From Mermis nigrescens (taxonomy: Eukaryota; Nematoda; Enoplea; Mermithida; Mermithidae), in NCBI GenBank assembly GCA_036768485.1, contig JAVLUZ010000151.1:3171330-3235329 (forward strand): a stretch of DNA of 64,000 nt, in the 5' to 3' direction. The notes beneath the pieces are model-generated. The model had not been told where the DNA came from, searched no databases, and was given only the letters and a program-made list of their open reading frames with translations. This document shows, one piece after another, positions 62,943-64,000 of this stretch. The first letter of the stretch is position 1; each line of letters starts with the position of its first letter. The position numbers were made by a program, and so were the translations under genes.

Positions 62943-63160
62943 TAGAAAGAAAGAAAGAAAGAAAGAAAGATTTATTCGGTCTACAAAATACACGTACAAA
63001 TTTAAAATATACGTACACATTACAATACAAATAATAAGGAAAAAGACAAATGTCATATAAATGCATAATTGAAATTCATGTACATATTGCAAACACACGT
63101 ATTTAATTGTAAAAAAAACGAATAAAGTGATTAAAAGAAAAGTAGTGTAATGTAAATGTA
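62943..63160 (-). repeat. LINE/SINE-like 3' tail with (CTTT)n
   Basis: On the minus strand an AATAAATC signal runs into (TTTC)n (62943-62970). The preceding 190 bp is AT-rich with no protein match. It sits at the point where the family C copy breaks off. Confidence 0.45.
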
Positions 63161-63539
63161 TAGACACGCGGGTACGTACAGGCAATGAATTATAACTGCG
63201 CTTAGATACGCCCCTTGAGAGAAAATGGATAAATCAAATTGTTTCAATTTCATCGTAAAAATGTTCGAATTAGCTGGAATGTACTACAGTAAGTACAGTA
63301 AGAAGCTTAATGTATGATAATCATTATAACTTGCTGTTTAAGTTTTGAAAAATTCTCCTGAATTCTCCTAGATTTCCAGGATTCCACTGAATTCTCCTGA
63401 CATTTTAAAATTCTCCTGCATTCTCCTGCATGTTTACAACTTCTCCTGAAAAGCCCATTCTCCTGCTCCTGCTCCTGAAAATTTTAGATTCTCCTGAATT
63501 CAGGAGAATTCTCCTGCACCTGGCAACCCTGCGCCAGAG

Positions 63540-64000
63540 TCCAGAATGCAGCTTGCAACAGTAAGTATCAATATAATAGTCTAAACGCAGTATTAATATC
63601 CTGACAACAAAAAAAGCTAATTAAAAAAATTGGTATAATTTTAAGCTGCAAAGTCTATTTCTTAACCTGGTGCATGAAGGTCTCTTGAAAATAACTAACC
63701 CAGCAGGCAAGTGAGCAGTGCCTTCAATTTAAACTCTGAAAAAAGACTGTGATAAAAATAATGAAACAATTAATGATAAATAGAATATCTTTCAAATGAC
63801 AAACAAGCTCACTGCTCGACGTATAAAAAACGTAATCTTGTTGTTTCCTTCTACATATTAGTCTATTTCATTAAAACTTGTGCACAGAAATCAATTTTTA
63901 GTGAACTAGCGAGTAGCTACAAAAGTGATATCTAGGAATTACTAATACTGTAATATAATTTTGTGCAGAAAAATGTATGTTTATAAATTGTTATGAAAGT
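63540..64000. other. Right edge, nothing recognised
   Basis: AT-rich sequence outside the last hAT-like element. No repeat end, ORF or RNA gene is supported. Confidence 0.4.

Larger units (their letters stand above)
61224..63531. mobile_element. hAT-like element with ATTCTCCTGAA subterminal repeats
   Basis: The ends are CAGTGTTGCCAGGTCCC and the inverted CAGGGTTGCCAGGTGCAGG. The flanks CGCCAGAG (61216-61223, 63532-63539) are identical 8-bp copies. ATTCTCCTGAA units cluster at both ends (61250-61335, 63350-63515). The interior holds the family C copy and a LINE-like tail; no transposase is seen. Confidence 0.88.

Overview
This is a eukaryotic, almost certainly animal, window: AT-rich, intron-rich and packed with transposons. 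I infer an arthropod-like or other invertebrate metazoan, but nothing in the sequence fixes the taxon. I find one host gene. It is MED14, the backbone subunit of the Mediator complex of RNA polymerase II transcription, on the minus strand. I could assemble 24 coding exons from 49189 (start ATG) down to 3064. They encode about 1,347 residues in one open frame. Every junction is GT-AG and phase-compatible, and the order of conserved segments follows my recollection of animal MED14. One exon is only 27 bp. The last roughly 330 codons (the conserved C-terminal part) lie off the left edge. No convincing host gene was found upstream of MED14 (49190-64000).

Nearly everything else is mobile DNA. The largest coding element is a Penelope-like retroelement (30024-31754, minus) with an uninterrupted RT plus GIY-YIG ORF. 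At its 3' side are a tRNA-like Pol III promoter unit and a hammerhead-ribozyme-like fold. Two CR1/L2-like LINE 3' fragments lie at 54.0-58.7 kb and 60.75-61.1 kb. Tc1/mariner/pogo-type elements with TA duplications lie at 7081-7657, 11909-12659 and 23395-24697. The last encodes a HTH_psq/CENPB-like protein with no DDE domain and carries eight copies of a 16-bp motif.

The dominant class is non-autonomous DNA elements with short terminal inverted repeats (CAGTG, CAGGCCCG, CACCG, TAGGG, TAGTG, CATAGGCG) and 8-bp target-site duplications, the hAT hallmark. They are often nested: a LINE is split by a 3.9-kb element that itself holds a further complete element. One pair of insertions landed exactly on the MED14 exon 21 splice donor, and the 8-bp duplication rebuilt the donor.

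Many of these otherwise different families share one GC-rich 15-bp hairpin, CGGCGCGAAGCGCCG, seen about 40 times in this AT-rich window. A ~2-2.7 kb repeat (K) rich in the palindrome GTGTAAACTTTACAC occurs twice in the MED14 introns.
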